Shown one piece after another: positions 63,442 through 64,000 of a DNA stretch of 64,000 nucleotides (its first letter is position 1; each line of letters starts with the position of its first letter). The notes below the pieces were generated by a model. The model was not told the origin of the DNA and ran no database searches. It worked only from the letters and a program-made list of their open reading frames with translations. The stretch spans positions 5,140,636 through 5,204,635 of the forward strand of contig WNKI01000002.1 in the NCBI GenBank assembly GCA_015350385.1. The letters run 5' to 3'. The DNA is from Aculops lycopersici (taxonomy: Eukaryota; Arthropoda; Arachnida; Trombidiformes; Eriophyidae). A program made the position numbers and the translations under genes.

Positions 63442-63687
63442 ATGGGTCAGCAAGCTAGTCTTCGGCCATTCAGCGCAAAGAGTGTTCGAGTAGATGTGAT
63501 TCATCAATTGGATACTCATGGCTTTGTAGTGGAGTTAGAAGAGAACAACGGGACAATATTGTTGAGCGTGTACAGTGCCACCGATACTGCTACCTTTGAA
63601 TCCTCGGGTGTGGGAGGCCATGTTGGAAGGTGTCTAGCTTCCACCACGACGGCAGCAACAACCAAGAGGAGAGCAACAGACGGGTAA
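63442..63687 (+). CDS. Possible exon with N-myristoylation-like start (81 codons)
   Basis: The ATG has an excellent context (GCCATGG), and the product starts MGQQASLRPFSAKS, which fits the myristoylation rule of Gly2 with Ser or Thr at position 6. The next 35 residues (VRVDVIHQLDTHGFVVELEE) look ordered; after that it turns Thr/Ala-rich and stops. It could be the first coding exon of a gene that leaves the window to the right. No family was recognised. Confidence 0.25.
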   Translation: MGQQASLRPFSAKSVRVDVIHQLDTHGFVVELEENNGTILLSVYSATDTATFESSGVGGHVGRCLASTTTAATTKRRATDG

Positions 63688-64000
63688 CAGAAGGTGGCGA
63701 TCGTGGAAACTATTTTCCAGTTGATGCTGCTCACCAGCCAGGTCTCGACGTCTCACCTAATCGACGGAAGCACGACGACCAAACGACCAAACAATCAAAC
63801 AACCAAAACACTCCTGAACAGCTGACCAAACACTTACTTTGGCGCCAAAACTGAATCCATTCATCGGTCGGCCAGTGGTCATATGGTCAGGTTAAAGGTA
63901 CACACAGATACAAGATACAGGCAGAGATGCCTTGGAGGCTCAAGTTGCTCTCCAGTCACGAAGTTCAGTGTGTCTCTCTTTGGTGCATATAAACTAAATC

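Larger units (their letters stand above)
59417..64000. other. Right-hand non-coding stretch with regulatory-site clusters
   Basis: No recognised gene apart from weak candidates listed separately. The left 1.7 kb, directly upstream of the scaffold gene, holds nine CAGGTA/TACCTG hexamers and GA tracts. Small repeats: four GATTG units at 62498-62518 and three CAGCGT units at about 63125-63142. The part from 61.4 to 63.4 kb shows nothing assignable. Confidence 0.4.

Noticed and set aside
1..64000. tRNA, rRNA, CRISPR or bacterial-type features
   Set aside because: No tRNA A/B-box pairs, rRNA or spaced direct repeats were recognised; the window is eukaryotic nuclear DNA.

Overview
The window is arthropod nuclear DNA. 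The gene set points to a protostome with arthropod-type developmental and neural genes: a Ptp99A/PTPRG-type receptor phosphatase, Neuralized, a Twist-family bHLH, tyramine/dopamine beta-hydroxylase and a PEPCK. Most genes are single-exon, including ones that are usually intron-rich (P450, PEPCK, UTP13, TIM50, TGS1). The introns that can be placed are mostly short (86, 108, 136 and 139 nt), with one long intron of about 4 kb. A small, intron-poor mite genome, perhaps eriophyoid, fits best. This is an inference from layout, not a species identification. There are two assembly gaps (30108-30473 and 54191-54890), both at GA-rich DNA. No tRNA, rRNA, CRISPR array or intact transposon was recognised.

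Layout. The first 2.36 kb is non-coding upstream of, or intronic to, the last exon of a receptor tyrosine phosphatase (+). That exon converges on a microsomal P450 (-). A Rab34/36-like GTPase (+) and Neuralized (-) follow, then a 6.9-kb gene-free stretch and a Twist-like gene (+). From 20.3 to 23.4 kb there is a compact housekeeping block: frataxin (-), TIM50 (-) and TGS1 (+). Tyramine beta-hydroxylase (+, two exons) comes next. A three-exon gene (+) at 27.2-33.6 kb encodes a secreted Frizzled-CRD plus kringle protein that looks like a ROR receptor ectodomain without membrane segment or kinase. Its long first intron contains, on the other strand, a three-exon divergent acyl-CoA-binding protein. 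An orphan secreted Ig-domain protein (-) converges on it. PEPCK (-), a DHDDS-type cis-prenyltransferase (-), UTP13/TBL3 (+) and a secreted Gln-rich protein (-) fill 36.6-45.3 kb. From 45.3 to 56.5 kb no gene could be established. A 967-residue proline/serine-rich scaffold (-) lies at 56.5-59.4 kb, and the rest looks regulatory, with a dense cluster of CAGGTA sites just upstream of that gene.

How the genes relate. There is no operon-like pathway. Housekeeping genes are packed tightly, with 27 bp between the UTP13 and Gln-rich stop codons and 82 bp between Twist and frataxin. Developmental and signalling genes sit in long non-coding flanks. Frataxin, TIM50 and possibly PEPCK are mitochondrial; TGS1 and UTP13 act in snRNA/snoRNA and ribosome biogenesis. 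Several regulators depart from family architecture: a Rab with Gln to Leu in the switch II motif, a Neuralized with one NHR domain, a Twist with its bHLH at the N-terminus, a kinase-less ROR-like protein, and an ACBP missing ligand residues. Reading-frame starts that are only GTG or TTG were moved to the first supported ATG or to a splice acceptor.
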